Notes: generated by a model not told the origin, from the sequence alone. Shown: positions 36,738 through 45,331, counted from the first letter of the stretch. The stretch is 64,000 nucleotides of DNA from Sphingobium sp. B2D3C (GCF_025961835.1 NZ_JAOQOK010000001.1:2046001-2110000), one strand, 5' to 3'. Numbers and translations: made by a program.

Positions 36738-36757
36738 TTTGTTGTCTATGACAACGA
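36738..36757. promoter_or_regulatory. GTTGTC-TAT-GACAAC palindrome (copy 2)
   Basis: TTTGTTGTCTATGACAACGA contains a perfect 6-3-6 palindrome at 36741-36755. It lies in the 190-bp gap between the divergent MarR and Rieske genes. A 17/20 match is at 30774-30793. It is a good candidate for the operator of the adjacent MarR protein. Confidence 0.6.
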
Positions 36758-36828
36758 TTTGGCAAAGACGACATGAGTCCGCGGGTGCGCCCACGGATTC
36801 CCGGCAGATGACCAAGGAGGGATGCGCC

Positions 36829-38103
36829 ATGCTGTCTGCAGAACAGAATGAAAAGCTGGCCCGCGTCGGCCCCGGCACGCCGATGGGCGAACTGCTGCGC
36901 CGCTACTGGCACCCCATCGCCGGCGAAAGCGAGTTCGAGACGCGCGCCACCAAGCCGGTGCGGATCATGGGCGAGAATCTGGTGCTCTACAAGGACCTCT
37001 CCGGCCAGTTCGGCCTGATGGACCGCCACTGCCCCCACCGCCGCGCCGACATGGCCTGCGGCATGGTCGAGCCCGACGGGCTGCGCTGCAGCTATCATGG
37101 CTGGATGTTCGACGCGCAGGGCGCCTGCACCGAGCAGCCCTTCGAGGATACCGCCAATCCGCAGGGGCGCTACAAGGACAAGGTGCGGATCAAGGCCTAT
37201 CCGGTCCGCGCCCATGCCGGGCTGCTGTGGGCCTATATGGGCCCCCTCCCCGCGCCCGAGCTGCCGGACTGGGAGCCCTTCTCGTGGAAGAACGGCTTCC
37301 GCCAGATCGTCATCTCCGAGCTGCCGTGCAACTGGCTGCAGGGGCAGGAAAACTCGATGGACCCGATCCACTTCGAGTGGATGCACGCCAATTGGAGCAA
37401 GCGCCTGCGCGGCGAAACCGGTCCTTATGGCCCCAAGCACCTCAAGATCGATTTCCGCGAATATGATTATGGCTACACCTATAATCGCATCCGCGAGGAT
37501 ACGGACGAGACCAACCCGCTGTGGACCATCGGCCGCGCGTGCCTGTGGCCCAATGCGATGTTCACCGGCGACCATTTCGAATATCGCGTGCCCATCGACG
37601 ATGAGACGATGATGAGCGTCGGCTGGTTCTTCACCCGCGTGCCGCGCGATGCCGAGCCCTATGTGCAGCAATCCATCCCGGTCTGGTTTGGCCCGATCAA
37701 GGACGAGCGCGGCGAGTGGATCACCAGCCATGTGATGAACCAGGATTTCGTCGCCTGGATCGGCCAGGGCACCATCTCGGACCGGACGCAGGAAAATCTC
37801 GGCCTCAGCGACAAGGGCATCGGCATGATGCGCCGCCAGTTCCTGCGCGATATGGAGAAGATCGGCCGCGGCGAAGACCCCAAGGCGATCATCCGCGACC
37901 CCGCGATCAACAAGGCGATCCCCCTGCCGACCATCCACCGCGACGCCGTGATGGAAGGCATGACCGCCGAGGAAATCGAAGCCGGCGGCGCGCTGCACCT
38001 CAAGCGCTTCATCTTCCAATATGGCCAGCCCGCGCATGTGCTGAAGCTGCAGCAGGAGGCGATGCGCATCAGCCAGGACAATAAGGGCTATGTCGACGCC
38101 TGA
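36829..38103 (+). CDS. Rieske aromatic ring-hydroxylating/O-demethylating oxygenase, LigX-like
   Basis: This 424-residue oxygenase has the Rieske cluster site Cys68-x-His70 (RHCPHRRADM) and Cys87-x2-His90 (RCSYHGW), then the mononuclear iron region NSMDPIHFEWMHANWSK. Length and style fit phthalate- and vanillate-type oxygenases, including LigXa, the dehydrodivanillate O-demethylase. These remove a methyl group as formaldehyde and need a ferredoxin and reductase, neither of which is in the window. The ATG at 36829 follows AAGGAGGG. A terminator follows. The last 169 bases of this gene and the next 37 bases are duplicated at 39679-39884. Confidence 0.85.
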   Translation: MLSAEQNEKLARVGPGTPMGELLRRYWHPIAGESEFETRATKPVRIMGENLVLYKDLSGQFGLMDRHCPHRRADMACGMVEPDGLRCSYHGWMFDAQGACTEQPFEDTANPQGRYKDKVRIKAYPVRAHAGLLWAYMGPLPAPELPDWEPFSWKNGFRQIVISELPCNWLQGQENSMDPIHFEWMHANWSKRLRGETGPYGPKHLKIDFREYDYGYTYNRIREDTDETNPLWTIGRACLWPNAMFTGDHFEYRVPIDDETMMSVGWFFTRVPRDAEPYVQQSIPVWFGPIKDERGEWITSHVMNQDFVAWIGQGTISDRTQENLGLSDKGIGMMRRQFLRDMEKIGRGEDPKAIIRDPAINKAIPLPTIHRDAVMEGMTAEEIEAGGALHLKRFIFQYGQPAHVLKLQQEAMRISQDNKGYVDA

Positions 38104-38140
38104 GGGCGGCGGACGACGCGCGCGCGATCAGCCGACCTCT
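37935..38140. repeat. 206-bp direct repeat, copy 1 (3' end of the Rieske gene)
   Basis: This segment covers the last codons of the Rieske gene plus 37 bases. It is matched over the same length at 39679-39884 with only a few differences (for example CTGAAGCTGC against CTGAAACTGC). The two copies flank the diguanylate cyclase gene. Confidence 0.92.
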
Positions 38141-38155
38141 CTCGGCAACAGACTG

Positions 38156-38187
38156 GCCCGGCTGGCGTGATCTGGCCGGGCTTTTTG
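38156..38187 (+). terminator. Rho-independent terminator after the Rieske gene
   Basis: The stem GCCCGGC (38156-38162) and GCCGGGC (38175-38181) is followed by TTTTT. It starts 53 bases after the stop codon, just beyond the end of the duplicated segment. Confidence 0.75.
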
Positions 38188-38225
38188 TTTGGGGGATGCC
38201 GCATGGCTGCGAGGTCCGCCCGCTG

Positions 38226-38327
38226 CGCCCTGGGCTCCTGCCTGCGCAGGAACACAGAGAGAGATTTGGCGAGCGTGAAGCTTGGCTCTCATCCTCCGTG
38301 CTCCTGCGCAGGCAGGAGCCCAGGGCG
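38226..38327. repeat. 30-bp inverted repeat
   Basis: Arms at 38226-38255 and 38298-38327 pair with one mismatch (core GGGCTCCTGCCTGCGCAGGA). Each arm also contains its own CCTGCGCAGG palindrome. It is probably a dispersed REP-like element. The rest of the gap 38104-38522 has a terminator and nothing else I recognise. Confidence 0.85.
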
Positions 38328-38522
38328 GCGATAAGCGGAGCAAGCGGAGCGCTCCGTCCGCGCGATCTCCGAACCGCGCCCTCCCCGTCCGGCCACGTCC
38401 GCGCCCCTGGCGCTCGTTGAACGGCTGATCTCAAAACGCGGTGGTCCGCTGCGATGAAATGCGCAGGCATCACGCATTGTTAACCCGATCTCGGACAGGA
38501 GAGCTTTAAGATCGGATGAATC

Positions 38523-39641
38523 ATGAATTTGCTGGACATCGACACGCTGCAGCTCTGCAGCCTCGTGAATACGAGCGCCTTCGGCATCGTATTTCTGCTG
38601 CTTTGGCGTGGTCGAAAAGCGGATGATTATCTGCTGTTCTGGTCGGCAAGCGCGCTCCTCTACGGCGGTGTGATGATCGGCTTCGCCCTGTGGGGTGAGC
38701 ACGGCATGGGCGCTGCGACGGTGCTGTTGATGATGCTCGCGTTCAGCAATACGGTCTCCGTCATGGGTGTTCGCCGGTTCGGGGGCCAGCCCGTGCTCGC
38801 GCCGTGGATGGCGCTGCCGGCGCTGGTCATCGGCGTTGCCCATCTTGGGCCGCTGTTGCTGATGGCCCAAGGCTGGCTCCCGGCAGAGTCCCAAATCCCA
38901 CGGATCGCCGATGTCCTTGGCCTGACCGCAGCCATGGCCATCAATGGGACAGCCATGATCTCGGGGCCATTGCGCGGGCAGCGGATCGCAGGCGCAGGCC
39001 TGCTCGCCTACATCCCCATATTCCTGATTTCGCTGGTGGACGATCTGGGCGTGCTCTCGGGCGACCACTCGCTGGGCAGCCTGCCGCTGCTCGCAGATCA
39101 GGCGTTGCTCGGCATCATCAATCTTGGTTTGCTGGTGCTGCCAATCGATCAGGCGCAGGACGCGCTGCGCGCCGCAGCGCTTCGCGATCCGCTGACCGGC
39201 GTGTGGAACAGGGCGGGCCTGGAGGTGCAGAAGCGACGCCTGCTCGCGCCTGGCGCGGCCGTCGTCGCGATCGATGTCGATCATTTCAAGGCCGTCAACG
39301 ATCTGCACGGGCATGAGGCAGGCGACGCCGTCTTGCGCGGTATCGCTCAGGAGGCTGGCCGGATCGCACAGGCACAAGACGGCGCTCTCGCACGCATTGG
39401 TGGCGACGAATTCATCCTGCTGCTGCCGGCGAGTTGCGAAGGGCAACGCCTGATCGTCGAGGCGCTGATGAACCGATGCCGCGCCGCTGGCGCCGCACCG
39501 GGATCATGGAGTGTCAGCATCGGCTTCTCGCAGGTGACGGCGGCGGAAACAGGCTTCGAGCCTGCCGTCGTCCGGGCCGACAAGGCGCTGTATCACGCCA
39601 AGGCGGAGGGGCGGGATCGCGTTGCAGGATTGGCGGCGTGA
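38523..39641 (+). CDS. Diguanylate cyclase with membrane sensor domain
   Basis: This 372-residue protein makes c-di-GMP. The N-terminal 200 residues form about six or seven membrane helices (for example FGIVFLLLWRGRKADDYLLF, LPALVIGVAHLGPLLLMAQG). The GGDEF domain follows: ALRDPLTGVWNRAGLEVQ, AIDVDHFKAVNDLHGHEAGD and the active loop ARIGGDEFILLLP. The inhibitory RxxD site appears absent: the matching residues are QAQD. A c-di-GMP gene inside catabolic DNA is out of place, and it is flanked by 206-bp direct repeats, so it was probably acquired or rearranged. Confidence 0.88.
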   Translation: MNLLDIDTLQLCSLVNTSAFGIVFLLLWRGRKADDYLLFWSASALLYGGVMIGFALWGEHGMGAATVLLMMLAFSNTVSVMGVRRFGGQPVLAPWMALPALVIGVAHLGPLLLMAQGWLPAESQIPRIADVLGLTAAMAINGTAMISGPLRGQRIAGAGLLAYIPIFLISLVDDLGVLSGDHSLGSLPLLADQALLGIINLGLLVLPIDQAQDALRAAALRDPLTGVWNRAGLEVQKRRLLAPGAAVVAIDVDHFKAVNDLHGHEAGDAVLRGIAQEAGRIAQAQDGALARIGGDEFILLLPASCEGQRLIVEALMNRCRAAGAAPGSWSVSIGFSQVTAAETGFEPAVVRADKALYHAKAEGRDRVAGLAA

Positions 39642-39678
39642 TAGCCAGCGGGTGACTGATAGCACGGCACGGCTGACC

Positions 39679-39884
39679 CCACCGCGACGCCGTGATGGAA
39701 GGCATGACCGCCGAGGAAATCGAAGCCGGCGGCGCGCTGCACCTCAAGCGCTTCATCTTCCAATATGGCCAGCCCGCGCATGTGCTGAAACTGCAGCAGG
39801 AGGCGATGCGCATCAGCCAGGACAATAAGGGCTATGTCGACGCCTGAGGGCGGGAGACGACGCGCGCGCGATCAGCCGACCTCT
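39679..39884 (+). pseudogene. Duplicated 3' fragment of the Rieske oxygenase gene (direct repeat copy 2)
   Basis: These 206 bases repeat 37935-38140 almost exactly, including the stop codon and 37 bases beyond. The frame would encode only the last 55 or so residues of the oxygenase, starting near HRDAVMEGMTAEEIEAGGAL, so it is a fragment. The few differences show a recent event. Beyond 39884 the sequences diverge and the AT-rich SIR2 region begins. Confidence 0.9.
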
Positions 39885-40074
39885 TAAGCCTGCCTTCGTC
39901 CGCCGGTGGACAGAAGGCGACAGCTGATCGCCCTCCCAACGGCGCGCGATACTATAGTTTGCTGAAGCAGCTGCCCTTCGACCAAAGCCGGAGACCACAG
40001 TCGAGGTCAATCGCTAGGACAACGGGAACGATAAACCAACACGAAATGATGATAGAGTTCGAGACAAATCGTCT

Positions 40075-42672
40075 CTAGCGCTTTCCACTCATTTTTCCCA
40101 CGGACCCTCGATTTTTAAAGGTTGGCGAATTATTTCCCTTATGCTGCGGTAATCTAGATTTCAGAGGTAAATCCCACTCACGCGTCGTCGCAAATACGAG
40201 TTGTCTTTTTCTTGCTGCTTTAACGGCCTGATTTTGTTGCATTTTCTCTAATATTGTTAGGCGCTCGTAATATTCTTGAGAGAGTGCAAGTGCCTCATCG
40301 GCAAATCCATGAGCGATGAGACAGCCGATATGACCATTGGCCAACGTAACCAAGGGATAATGGTCCGTCCGGCTTTCTTGTCGTTTGTCCATTAAATTCA
40401 AGGAGGCCACAGCTTCTTCAAGTAAGGAGCTGATCTTCTTGTCAAACTGGACTGCATTTCTGACCAACTTAAGTTGAAGGTCGGCTAGCGCGTGGGCAGC
40501 GAAAGGATTATCCGGATACGCGCGAATGGACTGCGTTAAAATTTCCGCCGCTTCGGCATCACGCCCAATGCGACCCATAAATAGTCCGTATTGAAGCCAA
40601 AAATGTCCATCTAGCTGAAAGTCCACCTCATGATTTTGATAATAAGAGGCACCAAATTGTCTATCTTTAAATCGCTTGACCCTACTGAAAATAAAATCAT
40701 GATTTAAAAGAAACTTAAACAATATGCCATCTTGTCGACTGGAATATTTTATCACCGGGGTCTCGTAGTTACCGAATATATGAAGCACGCGGCTCGCAAC
40801 ACCTAAAAACTCTTGTGGAGACGTAAGGGTGTCTAGAACGTGGTGGGCGTACAGTTCGTGACGAGCCAGCAACCTTCCTCCGCCGGTGTCTGCCACGATA
40901 CCGGAAAGCGCGGACATCGCATTTTCGAATGAACGCTGTTCCGCAAATTGTTCGAACGCCTGTCTTGCCATAGCCTCAGATATGCCCACCCGCGCAATCG
41001 TAGCAATGCTAACAAGGACTAATAATTTTTTTGTATCGTCATCGGGTAGGTTTATAAACTCACTCGAGATAATGTCGGAAAAGTTGGAAGACTCCGTTGC
41101 TTCCTGAAGAGCTATAAGCAATTGGCTTTTTGAGCTTGATAGCTTTCTTCGACGTTGTGCATCTGACATTCTTTTAAAGTTTGGCGCCGGAACATATTCG
41201 ATCAATCTATTAATGAGTGGAGTATAATCCTCCCGAGTAAAACGTTGAAAATCCATCGTTGAAGAAACATCATCTAAATATCTCGACAAATGTTCAGACC
41301 ATTCACTTGAACGCGCAGTTCCTACCAGAAGTACATCCTTGCCTTGCAGCGCCTCCAAGTCTTCCCTGATTGATCCGCCGTAAAGAAAAAGCTCTCCGAT
41401 ATGCACAATCGCCTTCTTAGTTTCCACTCTACATAAAACCGCCAAGGCCTTTTTGAGTGATTTTGTATCCGGCGCAACGTCATACAGCGCGAGGTCTTTA
41501 TCCTTCGACGCTATTTCCAGGAGGGCCATCATTGTTGCTGTCGATTTTCCGCTTCCAGATTGCCCTAGTGTTACGAACAGTTCCGCACCGTTCCCCATGG
41601 CTGTCCTTATTGAGTCTTTCAGAGAGGTAAGTGCTTCAAGGTGGACTGGAATATCAGATGCTGCAATTAGCCAACTCGGTGGAAAACCCTGCAGGAACTG
41701 CCTAGCAAGGTTCGATTTAGCCCCGAAAGGAAGGTCCCGTACAGCTACCGAGAGATTCGAGAGAGAAATTGGACGTAAAGCCTGAGCCGCCTCCAAATCA
41801 GCCGGCTTTAAAAGCTGTAGGGCACTCGCATCAAAGCTGTTGGTATTGGCCACTATTTTTTTAGGAGTCAGTCCGATGGGATACTGGCCTTTTAGCCAGT
41901 TAACAAAATCGAGCAAAGTACCCTCGATGTGCACAATTCCCCGCGCATTTAGTGCCGCCTTTATCATGGGGGATAGCTTATCGGGCGTAATAGCAAAGCA
42001 TTTTCCCGGGTTCGATATTCCGTGCCGCTTTGCGCGCTCTAATTCAGCCTTGAATATTGGCTCGTTAAGTGCTGACCCGATAAATATTGGACAATATTTT
42101 AAATAGTCTCTAGCCGCTTCCTGATACCAAAAATGCCTATCACTTTTAATGTACCTAGCATAATCAACATCGGTCATTATCAGACCTTTTTCAGCCTTTA
42201 CGATCTGACCGTGAAGATAAATAACTTGGAGCTGATGAGGACCAATTGGTTCGGCTATTTTATCTTCTATTCCATTGAATATTGAATGAGACTGGGCTTT
42301 AAAATTAGAAATATTATCTATGCTATCATCGATGTTCCAAGTATATAATCTTTTCCAAGTAAAAGAAAACAGGTCCTGCAAATCTTGCGCGGGATTAACG
42401 CCGAGGTAGCGTTCTTTGTATAACGCTAAGCAGCCTGCATCACCTAAAATGGGTGTTACTGCACTTAGTACGTCTGCAAGAACCTCTCCGTCATATGGCA
42501 AGCCTGCTCGATCAGCCAACAGTTTTGAAAGGGCTGATCCAGCGGGAACAGGACCAACTCTGTTACTACTGCTCGCGGACGCCCCAGCGCCAAGCACGAT
42601 GATCGCCCTGCCGTCTTCGATCGACTTGCTTAAATAGCCGAGGTCCGTGCCTTCCAAATCTTTAAACGCCAT
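40075..42672 (-). CDS. SIR2-STAND NTPase-TPR protein, candidate antiphage defence effector
   Basis: This 865-residue protein is AT-rich compared with its neighbours. The N-terminal 260 residues are a SIR2-like NADase domain: IIVLGAGASAS (26-34), TWNIDDSID (111-119, in place of TTNYD), YLHG (152-155) and FIGSALNEP. A P-loop NTPase follows: TLGQSGSGKST (P-loop 370-378), Walker B AIVHIGEL (about 421-428) and VLLVGTARSSEW. The last 200 residues are helical repeats of TPR type (GRDAEAAEILTQSIRAYPDN). This layout matches SIR2-STAND defence proteins such as Avs5, which sense phage and deplete NAD+. No partner gene is adjacent. The start follows AGGGGGG. The defence role is inferred. Confidence 0.8.
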   Translation of the reverse strand: MAFKDLEGTDLGYLSKSIEDGRAIIVLGAGASASSSNRVGPVPAGSALSKLLADRAGLPYDGEVLADVLSAVTPILGDAGCLALYKERYLGVNPAQDLQDLFSFTWKRLYTWNIDDSIDNISNFKAQSHSIFNGIEDKIAEPIGPHQLQVIYLHGQIVKAEKGLIMTDVDYARYIKSDRHFWYQEAARDYLKYCPIFIGSALNEPIFKAELERAKRHGISNPGKCFAITPDKLSPMIKAALNARGIVHIEGTLLDFVNWLKGQYPIGLTPKKIVANTNSFDASALQLLKPADLEAAQALRPISLSNLSVAVRDLPFGAKSNLARQFLQGFPPSWLIAASDIPVHLEALTSLKDSIRTAMGNGAELFVTLGQSGSGKSTATMMALLEIASKDKDLALYDVAPDTKSLKKALAVLCRVETKKAIVHIGELFLYGGSIREDLEALQGKDVLLVGTARSSEWSEHLSRYLDDVSSTMDFQRFTREDYTPLINRLIEYVPAPNFKRMSDAQRRRKLSSSKSQLLIALQEATESSNFSDIISSEFINLPDDDTKKLLVLVSIATIARVGISEAMARQAFEQFAEQRSFENAMSALSGIVADTGGGRLLARHELYAHHVLDTLTSPQEFLGVASRVLHIFGNYETPVIKYSSRQDGILFKFLLNHDFIFSRVKRFKDRQFGASYYQNHEVDFQLDGHFWLQYGLFMGRIGRDAEAAEILTQSIRAYPDNPFAAHALADLQLKLVRNAVQFDKKISSLLEEAVASLNLMDKRQESRTDHYPLVTLANGHIGCLIAHGFADEALALSQEYYERLTILEKMQQNQAVKAARKRQLVFATTREWDLPLKSRLPQHKGNNSPTFKNRGSVGKMSGKR

Positions 42673-42967
42673 GTACCCCCCTAACCTTCAGAAATCTTAA
42701 GCTCTGAAGTGGTGAAATCAAGCCAGCAGAATGGCGTAGAGCTGGTTGTGAGAGCATACCCAGCTTTGTCACGGTATCGCGGAGGGCGCTCAGCGCCTCT
42801 CGAGTACGCTGTGTATCAAAACAGGGCTCAGCACGGAAGCCAGAAGCTACTTTCTGGCTGGCACATGACATGGCGGCTCTATGCCGTTCCCTTCCATGAC
42901 TGATTTTCGGAAAGGTCCAAACGGCGCGCAAAGGCAAATATGGCTATTGATGACATCTGCCTCCCCC
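42673..42967. other. Non-coding gap after the SIR2 gene, possible IS remnant
   Basis: About 295 bp. On the minus strand 42694-42790 reads RDTVTKLGMLSQPALRHSAG, which loosely resembles the LRQTTG helix region of IS5-family transposases, but no catalytic residues, ends or target duplication are visible. A small hairpin (CCAGAAG-CTA-CTTTCTGG) lies near 42840. Base composition returns to the chromosomal norm near 42900. Confidence 0.3.
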
Positions 42968-43966
42968 TCAAACCTCCAAATTAAACACCTTCCGCGCATT
43001 ATCCTCGAAAATCAGTTTCTTGTCGGCGTCGCTCAGGAAGTCGAATTTCTGGATGAAGGGGGCGATGTGGTCCATTTGCTTGCCGGTGGCGGGATCGATG
43101 GTGGAGCCGACGCCGGGGCATTCGGAGCCGAACAGGCAGCGCTCGGGGCCGACGGTTTCGATGAGCAGGCGCAGGGCGCCCTCGGTGTAGAGCACGGTAT
43201 CGAAATAGAGCTTGGCCATGCGCTCGGAGAAGAGGTGCTTGGTGCGGCGCGACTGGGATTCGAAGCGGCCGAGCTGATAGGGGATGGCGCCGCCGCCGTG
43301 GCTCACCACCACCTTGAGCTGCGGGAAATCATCGAACACCGATGAGGTGCACAGGTTATAGGTGGCGATCGTCTCTTCATTGATGAAGTGCAGCGAATAA
43401 GGCGAGCGCTCGGACTGGGAGCCGGTGGCGTGGATGTGCGCGGGCAGATCCAGCTCGCACAGCTTCTCATAGAGCGGATACCAGTAGCGGTCGCCCAGCG
43501 GCGGGGCTTCCTCGGCGCCATTCTCATAGGGGTCCGGGTTGAGCAGGAAGCCCTTGAAGCCCATGGCGACGCAACGATCCATCTCCGCAAAGACATTCTC
43601 GATGGGCTCGCCCGCCACCTGCGGCAGGCCGGCGACCGGGATGAACATCTCCGGGATGAGCGTGCACTGACGGTGGATGAGGGTGTTCACCTCCTCGCAG
43701 AACCAGTGGACGACGCGCGCGGGCTTGGCCGAGTTCATCATCTGGAACGGGCGCGGCGAGATGAGCTGCATGTCCGTGCCGTGATTGTGCAGCAGCTCGA
43801 TGTGCCCGTCCGGCCAGGTCTCCTTGTGGTGCGCGGCGGCAATGATCTGCTCGTCCGTCACCTTGACGCTGCCGCGCCCGTGCGAGCCGCGATGCGCGAG
43901 CAGGCTCGCCTTATAGGCCCAAAGCTCCACCGGAGCGCTGACGTGACCATGGCAGTCGATGATCAT
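42968..43966 (-). CDS. Amidohydrolase-family enzyme of the LigY/LigJ type
   Basis: This 332-residue enzyme begins MIIDCHGHVSAP, with two metal-binding His, and has LPAHIHATGSQSERSP, VVVSHGGGAIPYQLGRF and LFGSECPGVGSTIDP. It belongs to the COG2159 amidohydrolase branch that includes LigY, which hydrolyses the ring-cleavage product of the dehydrodivanillate route, and LigJ, 4-oxalomesaconate hydratase. Its N-terminus differs from what I recall of LigJ (DCHGHYTTAPKAL), and the length fits LigY, so I favour a meta-cleavage-product hydrolase. It is last in the operon with the LigB-type dioxygenase and two RraA-type genes. The exact reaction needs testing. Confidence 0.72.
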   Translation of the reverse strand: MIIDCHGHVSAPVELWAYKASLLAHRGSHGRGSVKVTDEQIIAAAHHKETWPDGHIELLHNHGTDMQLISPRPFQMMNSAKPARVVHWFCEEVNTLIHRQCTLIPEMFIPVAGLPQVAGEPIENVFAEMDRCVAMGFKGFLLNPDPYENGAEEAPPLGDRYWYPLYEKLCELDLPAHIHATGSQSERSPYSLHFINEETIATYNLCTSSVFDDFPQLKVVVSHGGGAIPYQLGRFESQSRRTKHLFSERMAKLYFDTVLYTEGALRLLIETVGPERCLFGSECPGVGSTIDPATGKQMDHIAPFIQKFDFLSDADKKLIFEDNARKVFNLEV

Positions 43967-43978
43967 CGGGTGATCCCC

Positions 43979-44635
43979 TTATTTCTGACGTGTCTGAAGG
44001 CTGTGATATTTGAACTGCGCGCGGGCCTCATCGAGGCGCATGCCGGTGCGGCAGGCGGCGCGGATGCTCTCCTCGGCGGCGTGGATCTCCTCGGCGGCGG
44101 CGAGGACGGCCTCTTCATGCGCCTGCGGGATGACGATGACGCCGTCGGGATCGCCGCGCAGGATATCGCCGGGGGCGACGCGGGCGCCGCCGATGTTGAC
44201 CGGGCAGTTGGTGACTTCCACCTGCACCCGGTCCTTGCCGGTGCGCATCCAGTGGCCCTTGCTGAAGACCGGGTAACCGAGCGCGCGGCAGAGCGAGACA
44301 TCGCGGCTGATCCCGTCGATGACGGTGCCGGCAAGGCCGCGGCGATGGGCGATCTCGGTCAGGATGTCGCCCCAGATGGTGGCATCCTCGCGGCCGCCAT
44401 TGTCGATGACGACGACATGGCCGGGGGGCACGTCATCGATGTAATCGCCGACGGTGCCGGGCGGGGTCGAGGCGGGGCCGCAGAGCATGGTGTAGGCACG
44501 GCCGGCCATGCGGAAATCAGGGTCGCGGCCGGCGATCTGGTAGCACTGGCCGACGATGCCGAGCCGGTCGAGCGCGTCGCTGAGGGTTGCGGTGTCGAGC
44601 GCGGCGGCGCGGGTGACGTTGCTGTCGTCGGTCAT
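43979..44635 (-). CDS. RraA/HMG-CHA aldolase family protein (complete motif)
   Basis: This 218-residue protein has the D-x20-R-D motif of class II pyruvate aldolases: the Asp in TIWGDILTEIA is followed by exactly 20 residues and then RD in GISRD. DNGGREDA and FSKGHWMRTGKDRV also fit. Such enzymes (LigK/HMG aldolase) split 4-hydroxy-4-methyl-2-oxoglutarate or 4-carboxy-4-hydroxy-2-oxoadipate into pyruvate and a second keto acid. Both substrates fit the lower part of lignin meta-cleavage routes. It overlaps the preceding RraA-type gene by four bases and is followed after 12 bases by the amidohydrolase. Confidence 0.82.
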   Translation of the reverse strand: MTDDSNVTRAAALDTATLSDALDRLGIVGQCYQIAGRDPDFRMAGRAYTMLCGPASTPPGTVGDYIDDVPPGHVVVIDNGGREDATIWGDILTEIAHRRGLAGTVIDGISRDVSLCRALGYPVFSKGHWMRTGKDRVQVEVTNCPVNIGGARVAPGDILRGDPDGVIVIPQAHEEAVLAAAEEIHAAEESIRAACRTGMRLDEARAQFKYHSLQTRQK

Positions 44636-45306
44636 TGTTGGTCGCCCTTGAGCATATATTCGTAGTTCGCGCCGAGCACGGCGCTGGCGCTCTCGCCGGT
44701 GGCGAGGCGGCGGGTCATCTCGCCCTCGCGGCGGACGATGTCCTCGGCGGCATCGAGCACGCGGGCGATGTCGGCCGGCGCGATGAACACGGCGGCGCTG
44801 GAATCGCAGATCACGTAGAAACCGGGCTCGACGGTGAAATCGCCGACGGTGACGGGCACATCGGTGGCATCCTCATAGACGCGGTTGCGCGCGGTGCGGG
44901 CGGTGTAGCCGCGACAGAAGACCGGGAAGCCGATCTCGCGGGCTTCATCGACATCGCGGGCCAGGCCTTCGCAGATCACCCCGGCGACGCCCCTGTGCTG
45001 TGCCCCGCGCGACAGGATGCCGCCCCAGCAGCCGGCATCGATGCCGGTGCGCTGCTCGACAACGATCACATCGTCCGGGCCGCTGGCGTCGATGGCTGCG
45101 GCGCCCAGATGCACCGGCGGGCGGTCAGCAGGCGCATTGCCGGCCTTGAGCTTCACGGTGTGCACGCGCCCGGCAATGCGGCGGCCCGGCGAGGCCGAGC
45201 GCAAGCCGGTCACGCAGCCGGCCAGGCCCAGCTTGTCCAGCGTGTCCGACACCGCGCAGGCATCCAGCTGGCGCAGCCGCGCGACATGGGGATCTGTTGC
45301 TGTCAT
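44632..45306 (-). CDS. RraA-family protein lacking the aldolase Asp
   Basis: This 224-residue homologue of the next gene has CWGGILSRGAQHRG where the aldolases have WGD, then ARD 20 residues on. The metal-linked Asp of D-x20-R-D is therefore Gly, while Arg-Asp is kept. It may be a non-aldolase RraA-like partner, or perhaps the hydratase or decarboxylase step of the same route. The ATG at 45306 is used; an ATG one codon upstream is too close to the GGACGG site. It sits 25 bases after the dioxygenase gene in one operon. Confidence 0.75.
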   Translation of the reverse strand: MTATDPHVARLRQLDACAVSDTLDKLGLAGCVTGLRSASPGRRIAGRVHTVKLKAGNAPADRPPVHLGAAAIDASGPDDVIVVEQRTGIDAGCWGGILSRGAQHRGVAGVICEGLARDVDEAREIGFPVFCRGYTARTARNRVYEDATDVPVTVGDFTVEPGFYVICDSSAAVFIAPADIARVLDAAEDIVRREGEMTRRLATGESASAVLGANYEYMLKGDQQ

Positions 45307-45331
45307 CATCCGTCCTTTGAAAACGCGTGGG

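Noticed and set aside
36640..38037. Minus-strand extension of the second MarR frame to 672 codons
   Set aside because: This part is antisense to the Rieske gene, whose metal-binding motifs are intact. Only 36019-36639 has MarR sequence.
42694..42790. IS5-family transposase fragment
   Set aside because: Only about 30 residues loosely resemble the family; no catalytic residues, inverted ends or target duplication are seen, so I kept it as a remark only.
42968..43966. Firm call of 4-oxalomesaconate hydratase (LigJ)
   Set aside because: The amidohydrolase fold is shared, but the N-terminal region after DCHGH differs from the LigJ pattern I recall, and the operon fits a LigY-type hydrolase better.
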